This document shows positions 33,888 to 42,931 of a stretch of 64,000 nt of DNA, one piece after another; the first letter of the stretch is position 1; the number at the start of each line of letters is the position of its first letter. Under the pieces are notes generated by a model, which was not told the DNA's origin, did not search any database, and saw only the letters and a program-made list of their open reading frames with translations. Source of the stretch: UBA4615 sp044368415 (GTDB taxonomy: Bacteria > Pseudomonadota > Gammaproteobacteria > Burkholderiales > Burkholderiaceae_E); NCBI GenBank assembly GCA_044368415.1, contig JBIPLJ010000007.1:41767-105766 (forward strand). The letters are read 5' to 3'. Position numbers and translations under genes: made by a program.

Positions 33888-34928
33888 TCAGAACGGCGAC
33901 ATGCCGGCGCCGGCGGCGGCGCTCTCGATCGGGACCGCGAAGCCGATGCCGACGAATACGCGCTGTTCGGTCGGGTTGAGCACCGCGGTGACGATGCCGA
34001 TCACCTCGCCCTCGGGCGTGAGCAGCGGCCCGCCGGAGCTGCCCGGGTTCACCGCCGCGTCGAACTGGATCAGGTTGGTCAACTGCCGCTTGCCCTCGGG
34101 CGAGCGGAACTCGCGCTTCATGCCGGATACGACACCGGCGGTCACCGACGGTCCGATACCGAAGGGAAAGCCTGCGGCCACGACCACGTCGCCCGGCCGC
34201 ACGTCGGCGGTCGACTTGAGGGTGGCCGGCACCAGGTCGTCGGGCAGCGTCTTGGCCTGCAGCACCGCGAGATCCTGCTCAGGCTGCGCCTGCACCATCA
34301 CTGCGTCGGACTCCAGGCCGTCGGCGAAGACCACCTTGATGGAGTCCGCGCCAGCGACGACATGAAGGTTGGTGAGGATCAGGCCGGTCTCGACGACGAC
34401 CACGCCGCTGCCCACGCCGATGTCCTCGCCGGGCGCGCCGTCCTTGCCATGCGGCCCGATGCGCCGCACCCGGACTACCGAAGGGCGGATCACCTCCCAG
34501 GCCTTGGCCGCCTGCGAAGGCAGGGGCTGCGTCTCCATCGTGCGCAGCACCGCGGCATCGATATCGTCCTGCGTGAGCGCGCGCGGCGTCGGATACAGCC
34601 CGCGCTGAAGCAGCACGCCGGCGAGGGCGGCCAGAATGCCAAGCACGACCAGCAGCGGGCGCTCGCCGCGCGAGGCCAGTCTGTGCAGCCGCTCGAGGCG
34701 GCGGGGGCGCGCAGGCGTAGGCGCCTCGGCGGCGGCCGGTCGACCGGCCGGGGCCGGGGCTTCGGGCCGCGCCCACGGCGACGGGCCGCGGACTGAAGTA
34801 CCGCGTGTGGCAGGGCTCGGGCGGGCGGTCGGGCCGGGTGCACCGACATCGCGCCCCCCGCTCGCCTCGGGGGGCGCCGGGTCCGGAGACGCCTCGGGGG
34901 AGCGGCTGTAGAGCGCGCGGCGGGTCAT
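33888..34928 (-). CDS. Membrane-anchored HtrA-type serine protease without PDZ
   Basis: 346 aa. A Pro/Arg/Ala-rich cytoplasmic head (about residues 1-90) is followed by one transmembrane segment (91-108) and a periplasmic trypsin-like S1C domain. The triad is intact: TNLHVV His189, EQDLAV Asp219 and NPGSSGGPL with Ser298. The protein ends soon after the protease domain, so no PDZ domain is present, unlike DegP/DegS. Position beside MoxR may be chance; there are 118 bp between them and both read leftward. A role in envelope quality control is inference. Confidence 0.88.
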   Translation of the reverse strand: MTRRALYSRSPEASPDPAPPEASGGRDVGAPGPTARPSPATRGTSVRGPSPWARPEAPAPAGRPAAAEAPTPARPRRLERLHRLASRGERPLLVVLGILAALAGVLLQRGLYPTPRALTQDDIDAAVLRTMETQPLPSQAAKAWEVIRPSVVRVRRIGPHGKDGAPGEDIGVGSGVVVVETGLILTNLHVVAGADSIKVVFADGLESDAVMVQAQPEQDLAVLQAKTLPDDLVPATLKSTADVRPGDVVVAAGFPFGIGPSVTAGVVSGMKREFRSPEGKRQLTNLIQFDAAVNPGSSGGPLLTPEGEVIGIVTAVLNPTEQRVFVGIGFAVPIESAAAGAGMSPF

Positions 34929-35121
34929 CTCAGTGCCCCGTTCCGGCGGCGGCCGACCAGCGCTCGTGTGCCGGGTCTGCGTCGCTCGTGCCGCCTGCGA
35001 TCAAGGGAGCTCCAGCCGGAAGGGTGAGGGGGATCGGGGACAACCGTATCACGCGGGCCGACGAGGGTAAACCGTGGACCGGCAGGCGCCCTCGATCGCG
35101 GCGCCGGACACGCCCGAGCGC

Positions 35122-36270
35122 TCAGAGCATCGTCGCGTCCGTGGGCAGGCCCATCAGCACGCGGCCTGCGAGCTCCAGCGTCGAGGCCGACACCATTGCA
35201 TGCTGCGTCCCCACGTGAGCGTCACGAAAGTGCCGCTGCAGCGGGCTCGTCAGGTAGACCGACGAGCCACCGCCGAGGTCGTGTATCGCGCGCGTCACAT
35301 CGGCCGCAGCGCGGGTCGCCGTCGTGGCCGACAGCCGCAGCGCGGCGCGCCCCCGCAGGTCGGGGGGGGGGCCGGCGCAGGCGAGCCGCCAGGCTTGGCC
35401 GACCGCGTCGATGCAGTAGGCCCGTGCCGAGCGCAGCGAGGCCTCCGCCCGCGCGAGTTCTGCCTGGGCGCCCCTGCGCTCGGCGAGCGTGCGCCGGCTG
35501 CCGTCCGGGCTCTTTGTGCCGGCCAGCGCCACCAAGTCGTCGATGGCGCCTCGGGCATTGCTGAGCATCACCGCGGCGATCCCCTGGTCCAGCAGCCCGA
35601 AGGGCGGCATCTGATAGAGCGGGCCGGCCTCGCGCGGCGCATCGGTCATCTGCGACACCGAGCGCTCGCGCGGCATGCGCAGTCCCTCGAGCTCGACCTC
35701 GTCGCTGCCGGTGCCCTGCAGGCCGGCGACATGCCAGCCGTCGAGCCGCGTGCCCGCCTGCGCCAGGAAGAACACCATTCGCGCATCCGGGATGCCGTTG
35801 GGCAGCATGCGCACGGTGCCGCCCTCGATGACCGTGCACCCTGCCGACCGCCACGCACAGTGCACATGTCCCGAGAACCAGGGCCAGCGTCCGCTCACCA
35901 CGAAGTCGTCGCCATCGACCACCGCGCTGCCGATCGGCGCGAAGACGCTGCCAGTCACGGTCTCGGGCGTGGCGTGGACGGTCGCCGCGACCGCGGGGTC
36001 GAGCCAGGCGGCGGACGGCGCGGCCGTGGCACCGATCATCATGTACCAGCCCGCCGAGGCATCGGCCTCGCCCATCGCCTCCATGGTCGCGAGCGCGAGC
36101 AGCGGCTCGCTCTCCAGCCCGCCGAACCGGCGCGGCAGCAGCGTGCGGAAGAGGCCGGCGCGCGCAAGCGAGGCGGCCAGGTCGGCGGGCAGGGTGCGCG
36201 TGCGCTCGATCTCGTCGGCGCGGCCGCGAACCTCGGGCCCGAACGCGCGGGCAGTGGCGAGGATGTCTAT
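35122..36270 (-). CDS. Acyl-CoA dehydrogenase-fold flavoprotein (HsaA/DszC-like), start codon unclear
   Basis: About 382 aa if the frame is followed to 36270. The fold is that of flavin-dependent monooxygenases related to acyl-CoA dehydrogenases: FGPEVRGRADEIERTR and LPRRFGGLESEPL at the N-terminus, GRWPWFSGHVH and GTGSDEVELEGLRMP in the middle, and GGSSVYLTSPLQRHFRDAHV with TQHAMVSASTLELAGR at the C-terminus. The dehydrogenase catalytic Glu is not seen. The first ATG is at 36084, too late for the N-terminal helices. Upstream in frame there is no ATG, GTG or TTG before a TGA; an ATA at 36268-36270 sits where the start should be. Either an ATG mutated or a rare start is used. Confidence 0.7.
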   Translation of the reverse strand: MDILATARAFGPEVRGRADEIERTRTLPADLAASLARAGLFRTLLPRRFGGLESEPLLALATMEAMGEADASAGWYMMIGATAAPSAAWLDPAVAATVHATPETVTGSVFAPIGSAVVDGDDFVVSGRWPWFSGHVHCAWRSAGCTVIEGGTVRMLPNGIPDARMVFFLAQAGTRLDGWHVAGLQGTGSDEVELEGLRMPRERSVSQMTDAPREAGPLYQMPPFGLLDQGIAAVMLSNARGAIDDLVALAGTKSPDGSRRTLAERRGAQAELARAEASLRSARAYCIDAVGQAWRLACAGPPPDLRGRAALRLSATTATRAAADVTRAIHDLGGGSSVYLTSPLQRHFRDAHVGTQHAMVSASTLELAGRVLMGLPTDATML

Positions 36271-36374
36271 CGGGCGATGATGGCCGGGCGGTTGCCCTTC
36301 TGGAGCCTGATCGCCTGATCGCCGGGACGGCCGCTCGACGCGGACCGTCCGGGACGCTCAGCCGGCTGAGCCGC

Positions 36375-36800
36375 TCACTTGAGCAGCACCTTCACCGTGT
36401 CGTCGACGCTCGAGGGCTTGATGTAGCCGACCGCGAGCTTGTTCGCGGCCACCGCCTTCTTGACCTCGGCGTCGCCGTCGACGATCTTCGGCGGCGTCGC
36501 CTTGCCGCTGAAGACGAGCTGCGCCCAGGCCGCCTTCACCTGCGCGGCGCTGCGTCCGACGAAGGTCGTATAGAACGCGGCGCGCGTCGGGTTGTCGTCG
36601 CCCTGGTCGTACAGGGTGACCGAGCCGCCGTCGGGCCAGCTGCGGGCCTCTCCGGTGAAGGCCTTGGCGATGAAGGCCTTATCGACGGTGCCGCCGTTGT
36701 CTTTGTTGCCGATCACGACGACGTCGTTCGCGAGGGCGGGCGACAGGGTTGCGGCGACGATCGCCGCCGTCGCCAGCAGCCGCTTGATGGGTGGTGTCAT
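36375..36800 (-). CDS. Half-size PstS-like periplasmic binding protein
   Basis: 141 aa with a signal peptide (about residues 1-24, cut at ALAN). The rest resembles one lobe of a phosphate/anion-binding PBP: VVVIGNKDNGGTVDKAFIAK, FTGEARSWPDGGSVTLYDQG, then AFYTTFVGRSAAQVKAAW, and a tail KLAVGYIKPSSVDDTVK. Full PstS proteins are over 300 aa, so this is the short form found as a stand-alone gene. No transporter subunits are nearby. It follows the porin gene by 16 bp and, with the chemoreceptor upstream, may form a sensing or uptake unit. Ligand unknown; phosphate is only the family guess. Confidence 0.72.
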   Translation of the reverse strand: MTPPIKRLLATAAIVAATLSPALANDVVVIGNKDNGGTVDKAFIAKAFTGEARSWPDGGSVTLYDQGDDNPTRAAFYTTFVGRSAAQVKAAWAQLVFSGKATPPKIVDGDAEVKKAVAANKLAVGYIKPSSVDDTVKVLLK

Positions 36801-36816
36801 GTTCGTTCCTCGGTCG

Positions 36817-37878
36817 TCAGAAGATGAAGGCGACGCTGGCGGCCAACATCTGCCAGGTCTTCTGGCCCTGGCCCGCAGCCGTCTCGCCGGACAGCGCGGC
36901 TGCGCCGTAGCCGGAGTTGAAGTGGTTCTCGAGCCGCAGTGCGAGGTTGCCGTTCACCCGGTACGTGACGCCGATCGCAACGGTGTTCTGGTAGGTCGAC
37001 GCATCGCCGCTGTCAAAGCCCGGCGCGCGCAGCAAGTCGTAGCGCGCGAACGGGATCCAGTTGTCGGTCAGCGAGTAGCCGGCCTGCAGGTAGGCCACGC
37101 TCGTCTTGCTATCCAGGCCGCCCGTCGAGCGGGAGATGTGGCCGTACTCGGCCTTGAGGTCGAGCCGGTCGGCGGTGTAGCCGGCCGACAGGATCATCGA
37201 GGACTTGGTGGTGTCGTCCGGGTCGCCGAGGGTCAGCTGCTTCTTCGTTGACGCCGAGAGCATCAGTCGCAGCCCGTCGATCGGCGTGCGCCAGTCGATG
37301 CGAGCACCGACGAGCCCTTTCTGCTTCTGTGCCGCCGCCACCGCGGCGTGCTCGACGATCTGGCCGCCGTACAGGTCGAAGTCGATCCGGCCGCTTGCCA
37401 TCGGCATCGTCCAGGTGCCGCCCAGGCCGCCGTAGGCCTCGTCGACCAGGTCGGTGTCCGGCTGATACAGCAGCGGGAGGATCGTCGACTGCTGCAGGAA
37501 GCGCGCGTCGATGAACTCGTTGTAGAAGCCCAAGGGCGCAAGCACCTTGCCCGCCCGCACCGTCAGGTTGTCGCCGAAGGTCCGGTCGACGTAGAACCAG
37601 TGCACGTCGATCGATGAGCCGCTGATGGAGGCGAGTTGCGACCAGAACTTCGAGCGCTCGTCGAGCTTGGCGGTGACCACCAGCGCGAACACGTTCTCTT
37701 TGAACGAGCCGCTGCCGTCGGCGCCGAGCCAGGTGTTGTCCGTGGTCTTCAGGAACGACTGGTGGCCGTAACCGTTGATCGTGATGTTGCCGAATTCTGC
37801 CGCCTGGGCGGCGCTGGTCGCGAAGGCGAGACCGGCGAGCGCGAAGGCTGCACGGCGAAGGAAGGAAGGTTGGTGCAT
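36817..37878 (-). CDS. Outer-membrane porin-like beta-barrel protein
   Basis: 353 aa. A clear signal peptide (MHQPSFLRRAAFALAGLAFA, cut near AQAAEF) and then a repeating pattern of amphipathic strands ending with a C-terminal aromatic (SVAFIF), as in outer-membrane barrels. Segments such as ADRLDLKAEYGHISRS and NLALRLENHFNSGYG are barrel-like. The longer frame begins at 37947, but ATG 37878 places the signal peptide at the start. I cannot name the substrate. It lies between a chemoreceptor gene (66 bp upstream) and a small binding protein (16 bp downstream). Confidence 0.75.
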   Translation of the reverse strand: MHQPSFLRRAAFALAGLAFATSAAQAAEFGNITINGYGHQSFLKTTDNTWLGADGSGSFKENVFALVVTAKLDERSKFWSQLASISGSSIDVHWFYVDRTFGDNLTVRAGKVLAPLGFYNEFIDARFLQQSTILPLLYQPDTDLVDEAYGGLGGTWTMPMASGRIDFDLYGGQIVEHAAVAAAQKQKGLVGARIDWRTPIDGLRLMLSASTKKQLTLGDPDDTTKSSMILSAGYTADRLDLKAEYGHISRSTGGLDSKTSVAYLQAGYSLTDNWIPFARYDLLRAPGFDSGDASTYQNTVAIGVTYRVNGNLALRLENHFNSGYGAAALSGETAAGQGQKTWQMLAASVAFIF

Positions 37879-37943
37879 GGTTGACCTCTTGGAGGTGCGT
37901 GCGAAAGCGGAAGGGAGGGGGCGGGGTGCGCGCGGGGCGACGC

Positions 37944-39467
37944 TCACGCGCTCGCCCCGGTTCTGAAGACGGCGATCATCCGGCCGAGCTCGCCGGCCTG
38001 GTTCTCCAGCGACAGCGTCGCGGCCGAGGCCTGCTCGACCAGTGCCGCGTTCTGCTGCGTGGCGCGCTCGATCTCGCCGATCGTGCCGTTCAGCGTCGTG
38101 ATGCCGCTGTCCTGCTCGACCGAAGCCTCGGAGATCTGCGAGACGTACTGGTTGACGCTGCGGATGCCCTGGACGATCTCGTCCATCAGCGCCCCGGCGG
38201 CGGCGACCTGTCGGGAGCCGTCGTCGACGCGCTGCACCGAGTCGCCGATGAGGCCGGAGATCTGCTTGGCGGCCTCGGCGCTGCGCTGCGCGAGGCTGCG
38301 CACCTCGCTGGCGACGACCGCGAAGCCGCGGCCCTGCTCGCCGGCGCGGGCGGCCTCGACCGCCGCATTCAGGGCCAGGATGTTGGTCTGGAACGCGATG
38401 CCGTCGATCAGGCCGATGATCTCGGCAACGCGCCGGCCGCTCTCGTTGATCGAGGACATCGTGCGCACGATCTCGGCGACCGCCGCGCCGCCGCGTTCGG
38501 CACTGTCGGAGGTGCTGCCGGCGAGGCGCGCGGCCTCGCGCGCACTGGTGGTGTTCTCGCGGGTGCGCTCCGCAAGCTCGCCGACGCTGCCGGCGGTCTC
38601 GGCGAGGCGTCCGGCCTGGCCTTCGGTCCGGCTCGACAGATCGGCGTTGCCCGCCGCGAGCTCGCGGGCCGCGCGGGCCACCTCGTCGGCGCTGCGCCGG
38701 GTGTCGGTGACGATGCGTGCAAGCGTGGCCTGCAGGGTTTTCGCCGCGTGCAGCAGGCTGCTCGTGTCGTTGGGCGCGCAGCGGATCTCGCCGCCGAGGT
38801 CACCGGCCGCCATTTCCCTGAGCACGCGGGCGGCGTACTCCGGGTCGGCCCCCAGCCCGCGCTCGATCGCGCGGATCACCAGCAGCGACAGCACTGCCAG
38901 CGTCGCGATGCTCGCCAGGGCGGTCGCCAGGTTCAGCCACAGTCCGCGGTCCAGCGTCTCCTGCGCGGCCTGCAGGCTGGCCTCGTTCCCGCGCCCGGCT
39001 GCCTCGCGGCTTTCGTCGAGCGCCTGGGTGAGGCTGGCCTGCGCCGACTGCATCGCCCCGATCGCCGCGCCTGGGTCACCCTCGGCAGAGCCCATCATGA
39101 TCGCGGCGGCCTGCCGAGCCGGCGCGACCCAGCCGTCGAACTGACGCGTCAGCGTCTCGGCGACCTCGCGTTTGCCGTGCAGCTCGCCGATCTCGGCCAG
39201 CACGGCGCGAAGCCGGGTTGCCCGGCCGTCGATGTCGCCGAGCGCCGCCTTGTCGCCGGCGGCGACCGCGCCCTTGAGTGCTTCCTGCATCGCGGTGTAC
39301 TGCGTGCCCACCGCCTGCAGGCGCACGAAGAACTGATACTCGACGCGGCCGAGCTGCTGGATGATCGAGCCAGTCTGGCGCGCGTTGACCCATGCCACGC
39401 CGAGTCCGGCGGCGAACACCAGCAGCGTCACCAGCGGTAAAGACCACACCTTGTGTCGAAACTTCAT
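37944..39467 (-). CDS. Methyl-accepting chemotaxis protein
   Basis: 507-aa transducer. TM1 is at residues about 9-27, followed by a periplasmic four-helix-bundle-type domain (about 28-186), TM2 (about 187-207), a HAMP-like linker and the cytoplasmic signalling hairpin. The hairpin tip is IDGIAFQTNILALNAAVEAA RAGEQGRGFAVVA in family terms (split here), with methylation helices rich in Gln/Glu/Ala on both sides. No C-terminal CheR-binding pentapeptide is seen. It likely reports to CheA/CheW encoded elsewhere. It leads a leftward set with a porin and a small binding protein. Confidence 0.93.
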   Translation of the reverse strand: MKFRHKVWSLPLVTLLVFAAGLGVAWVNARQTGSIIQQLGRVEYQFFVRLQAVGTQYTAMQEALKGAVAAGDKAALGDIDGRATRLRAVLAEIGELHGKREVAETLTRQFDGWVAPARQAAAIMMGSAEGDPGAAIGAMQSAQASLTQALDESREAAGRGNEASLQAAQETLDRGLWLNLATALASIATLAVLSLLVIRAIERGLGADPEYAARVLREMAAGDLGGEIRCAPNDTSSLLHAAKTLQATLARIVTDTRRSADEVARAARELAAGNADLSSRTEGQAGRLAETAGSVGELAERTRENTTSAREAARLAGSTSDSAERGGAAVAEIVRTMSSINESGRRVAEIIGLIDGIAFQTNILALNAAVEAARAGEQGRGFAVVASEVRSLAQRSAEAAKQISGLIGDSVQRVDDGSRQVAAAGALMDEIVQGIRSVNQYVSQISEASVEQDSGITTLNGTIGEIERATQQNAALVEQASAATLSLENQAGELGRMIAVFRTGASA

Positions 39468-39814
39468 CAGACTTCTCCGGTACCGGGTCCCGGCGGAGCA
39501 GCCCGGGAGCAGCCGCCCAGGGTGGCGGCGCGGAATTCACGGTGAAGCTTGAGAGGTGGCCGATCGATCGAATCGATGGAACAACGTCGAAAAAGCCACC
39601 AGATCGACTTTCGGGGCTGGGCGGACGACTCTGGGGGATGACTCGCGGGGCCTAGCCGACGGATGGTGCAACCCGGGGCCGCACGCTGCATACGGCGTGT
39701 GCCGCATCCCGCTTCTAGCGGGGTCTGAGCGCCCCGTGCGCCGCACAAAGCAGAACGCCTGCTCCATCTCTGGGGCAGGCGTTCGGTACGACTGGTGCTG
39801 CTGTACTACTTAGA
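39468..39814. other. Intergenic region between chemoreceptor and tRNA-Arg
   Basis: 347 bp with no supported gene. It holds the hairpin terminator at 39753-39784 and should carry the promoter of the leftward chemoreceptor gene near 39480-39620. A palindromic stretch GATCGATCGAATCGAT near 39564-39578 is seen, meaning unknown. Confidence 0.5.
39753..39784 (-). terminator. Likely rho-independent terminator after tRNA-Arg
   Basis: A perfect 10-bp stem GAACGCCTGC / GCAGGCGTTC with a 12-base loop. Read on the minus strand it lies about 30 bp after the tRNA 3' end and is followed by a T-rich tail (TCTGCTTTGTG). Confidence 0.7.
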
Positions 39815-39891
39815 TGGCGCGCCCGGCAGGATTCGAACCCACGACCCCTTGGTTCGTAGCCAAGTACTCTATCCAACTGAGCTACGGGCGC
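39815..39891 (-). tRNA. tRNA-Arg (anticodon ACG)
   Basis: 77 nt with encoded CCA (minus strand). The acceptor stem GCGCCCG pairs with CGGGCGC, the D arm has AGCTCAGTTGGATAGAGT, the anticodon arm is CTTGG-CTACGAA-CCAAG with anticodon ACG (A34 normally edited to inosine to read CGU, CGC and CGA) and the T arm is GTGGGTTCGAATCCTGC. Confidence 0.97.
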
Positions 39892-40160
39892 AGAGCCATG
39901 GACTATAGCACGGACCGCGACGGGTGTGAAACTGCGGGCAGGGCGGGGCGTCTGGCCCGCCCCAGGGCCTACCCCAGAGCACACCCGCGGCGCACGGACA
40001 CCCGCAATGCCGCCCTGTGTGCGGCTGAGCGGCCGCCTGAGCCCTGTGGCGCGCCCGCTGCGCCTGCGCGGCGGTGGGCTGGGAACGCCGGAAATGCCTC
40101 CGCTGATCATCGCTTTCATGCCACGATGCGATAAACAGTTTCTTAATCCGGAAGTTTGTG

Positions 40161-40189
40161 TGGACTTTCACGAGGCCGTTTTTTAGAAT
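40161..40189 (+). promoter_or_regulatory. Candidate sigma-70 promoter of aceE
   Basis: -35 TGGACT (40161-40166), 17-bp spacer and -10 TAGAAT (40184-40189), 27 bp before the ATG. An AT-rich patch surrounds it (from about 40130) in otherwise GC-rich DNA, and a strong Shine-Dalgarno (GAGGAGA, 40204-40210) follows. The remaining 325 bp between tRNA-Arg and aceE hold no gene that I can support. Confidence 0.55.
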
Positions 40190-40216
40190 CGCGCCACTTA
40201 CCCGAGGAGACACACG

Positions 40217-42916
40217 ATGTCAGCGGTGCCTAACACGCCTGCGGCCAACGACCCGGATTCGCTCGAGACGCAGGAGTGGCTGGACGCCCTCGAAGCGGTG
40301 CTCGACCGGGAAGGCCCCGATCGCGCGCATTTTCTGCTGGAGCGGCTGGTCGAGAAGGCCCGCCGCAGCGGCGCGTTCATTCCCTTCTCGGCGCACACCG
40401 CCTATGTGAACACGATCCCGGTGCAGCTCGAGGCGCGCAGCCCGGGCAACGCCGAGCTCGAGGAGCGCATCCGCTCATACGTGCGCTGGAACGCGATGGC
40501 CTTGGTGGTGCGCGCCAACCGCCTCGATCCCGCCGACGGCGGCGACCTCGGTGGCCACATTGCCTCGTTCGCTTCGCTCGCGACCATGATCGGTGCGGGC
40601 ATGAACCACTTCTGGCACGCTCCCCACGAGGGCCATGGCGGTGACCTCGTCTACTTCCAGGGCCACTCGGCACCTGGCATCTACGGTCGCGCCTACCTCG
40701 AGGGCCGCCTGAACGAGGCGCAGCTCGACAGCTTCCGCCAGGAGGTCGACGGCCGCGGCCTCTCCTCGTACCCGCATCCGAAGCTGATGCCGGACTTCTG
40801 GCAGTTTCCGACGGTGTCGATGGGCCTCGGCCCGCTGATGGCCATCTACCAGGCGCGCTTCCTCAAGTACCTGCACGCCCGCGGCATCGCCGACACCTCG
40901 AACCGCAAGGTCTGGGTGTTCTGTGGCGACGGCGAGATGGACGAGCCCGAGTCGCTCGGCGCCATCGGCCTGGCCGCGCGCGAGAACCTCGACAACCTGG
41001 TGTTCGTCGTCAACTGCAACCTGCAGCGGCTCGACGGCCCGGTGCGCGGCAACGGCAAGATCATCCAGGAGCTCGAGGGCGAGTTCCGCGGCTCGGGCTG
41101 GAATGTGCTCAAGCTGATCTGGGGCTCCTACTGGGATCCGCTGCTGGCGCGCGACAAGGACGGGATCCTGCAGCGCGTGATGGAGGAGACCGTCGACGGC
41201 GAGTACCAGACTTACAAGGCCAACGACGGCGCCTTCGTGCGCAAGCACTTCTTCGGCAAGCATCCGAAGCTGCTCGAGATGGTGTCGCGGATGACCGACG
41301 ACGACATCTGGCGCTTGAACCGCGGCGGCCACGATCCGCACAAGGTGTATGCGACCTTCCACGCTGCGGTAAACCACCGCGGCCAGCCGACGGTCGTGCT
41401 CGCCAAGACGGTCAAGGGCTACGGCATGGGCCGCATCGGCGAGGCGAAGAACCCGACGCACCAGCTCAAGAAGCTCGACACGGAGGCGATCCGAGAGTTC
41501 CGGGACCGCTTCAACATCCCCATCACCGACGACAAGCTCGACGAGCTGCCGTTCTTCAAGCCCTCCGACGACACGCCCGAGATGCGCTACATGCTCGAGC
41601 GCCGCCAAGCACTCGGCGGCTCGCTCCCGCAGCGCCGGCGCGTCTCCTCCGAGAAGTTCGAGGTGCCTGCGCTCGACGCGTTCAAGGCGGTGCTCGAGCC
41701 GACCGCCGAGGGCCGCGAGATTTCGACGACCCAGGCGTTTGTGCGCGTGCTGACCGCGCTCATCCGCGACAAGTCGCTCGGCGAGCGGGTCGTGCCGATC
41801 GTGCCCGATGAGGCGCGGACCTTCGGCATGGAAGGCATGTTCAGGCAGCTCGGCATCTACGCGCCGGAAGGCCAGAAGTACACCCCGGTCGACAAGGACC
41901 AGGTCATGTACTACCGCGAGGACAAAAAGGGCCAGATCCTCGAGGAGGGCATCAATGAGGCGGGTGCGTTCTCGTCGTGGATCGCGGCGGCGACGTCCTA
42001 CTCCACGAACGACCGCATCATGGTGCCGTTCTACATCTACTACTCGATGTTCGGCTTCCAGCGCGTAGGTGACCTCGCCTGGGCGGCTGGCGACATGCAG
42101 GCGCGCGGCTTCCTGCTCGGCGGCACCTCGGGGCGGACCACGCTCAACGGCGAGGGCCTGCAGCACGAGGACGGCCACAGCCACATCCTGTCGTCGACGA
42201 TCCCGAACTGCGTCTCCTACGATCCGACCTTCGCCCACGAGGTCGCGGTGATCATCCAGGACGGGCTGCGCCGGATGGTCGGCGAGCAGGAGAACGTCTA
42301 CTACTACCTGACGCTGCTCAACGAGAACTACGCCCAACCGGGCCTGAAGCCGGGCTCGGAGTCGGGCATCGTCAAGGGCATGTACCTGCTGCGCGAGGGC
42401 GACCCGGGCAACAAGACCCGCGTGCAGCTGCTCGGCAGCGGCTCGATCCTGCGCGAGGTGCTGGCCGCGGCCGAACTGCTCGAGCAGGACTGGGGCGTCG
42501 CCGCCGACGTCTGGTCTGTCACCAGCTTCACCGAGCTGCGTCGCGACGGCCTCGACTGCGAGCGCTGGAATCTGCTGCACCCGGGCGATACGCAGAAGGT
42601 CCCCTACGCGACCGCGCAGCTCGAGGGGCATGCGGGCCCGGTGATCGCCTCGACCGACTACATGAAGCTGTTCGCCGACCAGATTCGGCCGTTTGTGCCC
42701 AAGGGGCGTGCCTACAGGGTGCTGGGCACCGATGGCTTCGGCCGCTCCGATTTCCGCTACAAGCTGCGCGAGCACTTCGAGGTCGACCGCAAGTTCGTCG
42801 TGCTTTCGGCCTTGCGTGCTCTCGCCGACGAAAAGGCGCTCAAGCCTAAAGTGCTCGCCGACGCCATCAAGAAGTACGGGATCGATCCCGACAAGAACAA
42901 CCCGCACTACGCCTGA
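40217..42916 (+). CDS. aceE: Pyruvate dehydrogenase E1 component (homodimeric)
   Basis: Thiamine-diphosphate enzyme of 899 aa that decarboxylates pyruvate and passes the acetyl group to the lipoyl arm of E2. It is the single-chain AceE type: SFASLATMIGAGMNHFWHAP near residue 115, the ThDP/Mg site CGDGEMDEPESLGAI with NCNLQRLDGPVRGNGKI, and the pyrimidine-binding Glu/His regions in the second half (LLGGTSGRTTLNGEGLQHED split by family motif). Strong ribosome site and a promoter precede it. The order is aceE, aceF, a proteasome-like gene and lpd, all on one strand. Confidence 0.98.
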   Translation: MSAVPNTPAANDPDSLETQEWLDALEAVLDREGPDRAHFLLERLVEKARRSGAFIPFSAHTAYVNTIPVQLEARSPGNAELEERIRSYVRWNAMALVVRANRLDPADGGDLGGHIASFASLATMIGAGMNHFWHAPHEGHGGDLVYFQGHSAPGIYGRAYLEGRLNEAQLDSFRQEVDGRGLSSYPHPKLMPDFWQFPTVSMGLGPLMAIYQARFLKYLHARGIADTSNRKVWVFCGDGEMDEPESLGAIGLAARENLDNLVFVVNCNLQRLDGPVRGNGKIIQELEGEFRGSGWNVLKLIWGSYWDPLLARDKDGILQRVMEETVDGEYQTYKANDGAFVRKHFFGKHPKLLEMVSRMTDDDIWRLNRGGHDPHKVYATFHAAVNHRGQPTVVLAKTVKGYGMGRIGEAKNPTHQLKKLDTEAIREFRDRFNIPITDDKLDELPFFKPSDDTPEMRYMLERRQALGGSLPQRRRVSSEKFEVPALDAFKAVLEPTAEGREISTTQAFVRVLTALIRDKSLGERVVPIVPDEARTFGMEGMFRQLGIYAPEGQKYTPVDKDQVMYYREDKKGQILEEGINEAGAFSSWIAAATSYSTNDRIMVPFYIYYSMFGFQRVGDLAWAAGDMQARGFLLGGTSGRTTLNGEGLQHEDGHSHILSSTIPNCVSYDPTFAHEVAVIIQDGLRRMVGEQENVYYYLTLLNENYAQPGLKPGSESGIVKGMYLLREGDPGNKTRVQLLGSGSILREVLAAAELLEQDWGVAADVWSVTSFTELRRDGLDCERWNLLHPGDTQKVPYATAQLEGHAGPVIASTDYMKLFADQIRPFVPKGRAYRVLGTDGFGRSDFRYKLREHFEVDRKFVVLSALRALADEKALKPKVLADAIKKYGIDPDKNNPHYA

Positions 42917-42931
42917 CGGACGCCCCACGCG

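Noticed and set aside
36272..36330. Short minus-strand tail ending RPAIIAR at a TAG just before the flavoprotein
   Set aside because: It resembles a C-terminus, but there is no space for a gene between the small binding protein and the flavoprotein, so it is taken as chance.
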